DNA from: an uncultured Pseudomonadota bacterium
GTDB taxonomy: Bacteria > Myxococcota_A > UBA796 > CAJQPC01
Assembly: GCA_937915955.1 (NCBI GenBank)
Contig: CALGIB010001024.1
Coordinates: forward strand, 1-7,082
Direction of reading: 5' to 3'
DNA: 7,082 nucleotides
The stretch's first letter is position 1. Every line of letters begins with the position of its first letter. Below are positions 5,640 through 7,082 of the stretch, piece after piece. Both the position numbers and the translations under genes were made by a program. The notes under the pieces are model-generated. The model worked only from the letters and a program-made list of their open reading frames with translations, ran no database searches and had not been told where the DNA came from.

Positions 5640-7082
5640 TCGCGCTGCTGGCCTGCTCCACCCCCGCGCCGCTGGTCACGCCCACGGAGCTGGTCTTCGT
5701 GCGGGACGGGGTGCTGCTGGACGCTCCGGTGCCGGGCTCGCGTCCGGCCGGCGCTCGCCACTACCTGGACCAGGCCTGGCAGTCCGGGCAGGCGGTCTCG
5801 GTCTCGGGGCTGGAGGCCACCGCGCCCCGCCGGGCCGAGTGCCTGGCGCTGTTCTCGATAGAGCTGGGCGACGTCAGCGAGCTGGTCGCCATGGGCGGCG
5901 CCGCGCCGACCACCTCGATGGCCTTCGATCCGACGGGCGAGCGCCTGGCGGTGGGCAGCACCCTGGGTGAGCTGGTGGTCGCCGAGGCCTGGACCGGCCG
6001 CGAGATCGCGCGGCGCCGGCTCTCCGAGGCGATGGTGAAGTGGCTGGCCTGGAGCCCGGACGGGGCCACGCTCTACGCCGTCGAGCAGTCCCCGGACGCC
6101 TTCGTACACGCGCTCGACCCGCTGACGCTGGAGAGCCGCTGGACGCTTCGGCTGGCCGACCTGGTGGAGACCTCGCCGATGCCCTCGCCCGAGGACACCT
6201 ACGGCGTCTTCGACCTGCCGGGCAGCTACGGCCTGCTCGTGCTGGACAGCGGCGAGCTGATCCTGGCGGCCATGCACGGCTGGAGCGCGGAGGCGGGGCG
6301 GCGCAACGCCGGGCAGATCCTGAAGGTCTCACCCTCGGGAGCCATCCTTCAGCGCTGGCCCTCCGAGCCGGCCGAGGCCCTGTTCCGGCACCCGGTCAGC
6401 GATGGCCGCCACCTGGCCTTCAGCGTCTCGAGCAGCTCGGCCACCCCGGCCTCGGAGCTGCCCATCGGTGGCCTCCAAGTGCTGGACCTCGAGCGCCTCG
6501 AGCCCGTGGTCGCCGTGCAGGTCGAGCCCCTGCTGCCCTGGTACAGCTACGCCTACGCCTGGGAGGCCGTCGGGGTGGCCGGTGATCTGCTGTTCATGGG
6601 CTTCGGGGACGGGCGCGTGCGGCTGCACGATCTCAGCGGGGCCGAGCGCGTCGCGCTGGACGTGGGCACGCCCATCCTCTCGGGCGAGGTGCCCATCTCG
6701 GCCACCATCGGGCACGGTCAGCTGCTGGACGACAGCCTGGTGTTCATCACCTCGCGGACCGTCATCCCCTGGGGCGCGGCCAGCCCCGAGCTGCGCCCGC
6801 CGACCAGCCACCCTCGCGCCAACGCCGTCTTCGTGCACGCCCTGGACGGGCAGCTGGAGTGGACCTGGAGCGGCGAGCAGGAGCTCGACGGCATGGACGT
6901 CCTGGGCGACAGCCTGCTGGTCGGCGCGGGGCCGCGGGCCACCGACGAGCGCCGGGACCTCTACGGCGGCCTGCTGTTCTCGCTGATCGGCGAGGGCTCG
7001 GGCGAGCAGCGGCTGCAGGCCTTCTGCCCTACCGAGGGCCCGGTCTTCTTCCGGCAGGCCCAGAGCCCCGCCGGGGCCATCG
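5630..7082 (+). CDS. large WD40/PQQ-like beta-propeller lipoprotein, 3' end beyond window
   Basis: The frame is open from the ATG at 5630 to the window edge, giving at least 484 residues. The ATG is preceded by GGAG (5617-5620) at nine bases. The N-terminus MGLIALLACS is a short signal with lipobox LLAC, so Cys9 is the likely lipidation site. WD40-type blades are visible: MAFDPTGERLAVGS followed by ELVVAEAWTGREI (97-126), and VKWLAWSPDGATLYAVE followed by VHALDPLTLESRW (136-171). Later repeats are more PQQ/YncE-like, for example GGLQVLDLERLEPVVAV (280-296), GDLLFMGFGDGRVRLHDLSG (318-337) and FVHALDGQLEWTWSG (401-415). This is therefore probably a propeller of at least seven blades, anchored by lipid and facing periplasm or outside. 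It has no long acidic tether, unlike the first propeller. It overlaps the small lipoprotein gene and belongs to the B12-controlled operon. Its role is unknown; a second corrinoid-binding propeller or a structural partner of the receptor is possible. A name for the family would need the missing end. Confidence 0.85.
   Translation, partial: MGLIALLACSTPAPLVTPTELVFVRDGVLLDAPVPGSRPAGARHYLDQAWQSGQAVSVSGLEATAPRRAECLALFSIELGDVSELVAMGGAAPTTSMAFDPTGERLAVGSTLGELVVAEAWTGREIARRRLSEAMVKWLAWSPDGATLYAVEQSPDAFVHALDPLTLESRWTLRLADLVETSPMPSPEDTYGVFDLPGSYGLLVLDSGELILAAMHGWSAEAGRRNAGQILKVSPSGAILQRWPSEPAEALFRHPVSDGRHLAFSVSSSSATPASELPIGGLQVLDLERLEPVVAVQVEPLLPWYSYAYAWEAVGVAGDLLFMGFGDGRVRLHDLSGAERVALDVGTPILSGEVPISATIGHGQLLDDSLVFITSRTVIPWGAASPELRPPTSHPRANAVFVHALDGQLEWTWSGEQELDGMDVLGDSLLVGAGPRATDERRDLYGGLLFSLIGEGSGEQRLQAFCPTEGPVFFRQAQSPAGAI

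Noticed and set aside
4573..5685. Long minus-strand open frame opposite the first propeller and small lipoprotein genes.
   Set aside because: Arg/Pro/Ser/Ala-rich with no motif; a shadow of high-GC coding sequence.

Overview
The window is very GC-rich, densely coding DNA from a Gram-negative bacterium. Gram-negative is shown by a TonB-dependent outer-membrane receptor and a run of lipoproteins. The strongly GC-ending codons and the lipoprotein with a long Thr-Asp repeat tether resemble what is common in Myxococcota and other former Deltaproteobacteria. That taxonomic placement is inference; no rRNA or other marker gene is present.

Left part (1-1700, minus strand): a mechanosensitive channel gene of the MscS family is followed by a CorA-superfamily metal transporter closest to ZntB. 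The transporter is cut by the left window edge. The two genes share a GTGA stop/start overlap and form a small membrane-transport operon reading leftwards.

Middle (1701-2053): a divergent intergenic region. It holds a candidate sigma70-type promoter and then a well-conserved cobalamin riboswitch on the plus strand. Downstream of the aptamer, a hairpin buries the purine-rich ribosome-binding region of the next gene.

Right part (2054-7082, plus strand): four translationally linked genes under that riboswitch. They are a BtuB-like TonB-dependent receptor, a beta-propeller lipoprotein on a 15-unit (Thr/Ala)-Asp tether, a small cysteine-rich lipoprotein, and a second, larger WD40/PQQ-like propeller lipoprotein that runs off the right edge. 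The junctions are ATGA, TGATG and a 10-base overlap, so the genes are almost certainly one transcript.

The most interesting point is that the layout (B12 riboswitch, BtuB-type receptor, surface-type propeller lipoprotein) parallels the BtuB-BtuG corrinoid capture system of Bacteroides. Here it appears in what looks like an unrelated lineage, with two further lipoproteins that I cannot assign. The cobalamin link rests on the riboswitch and on position. No corrinoid binding by the lipoproteins can be read from sequence alone.
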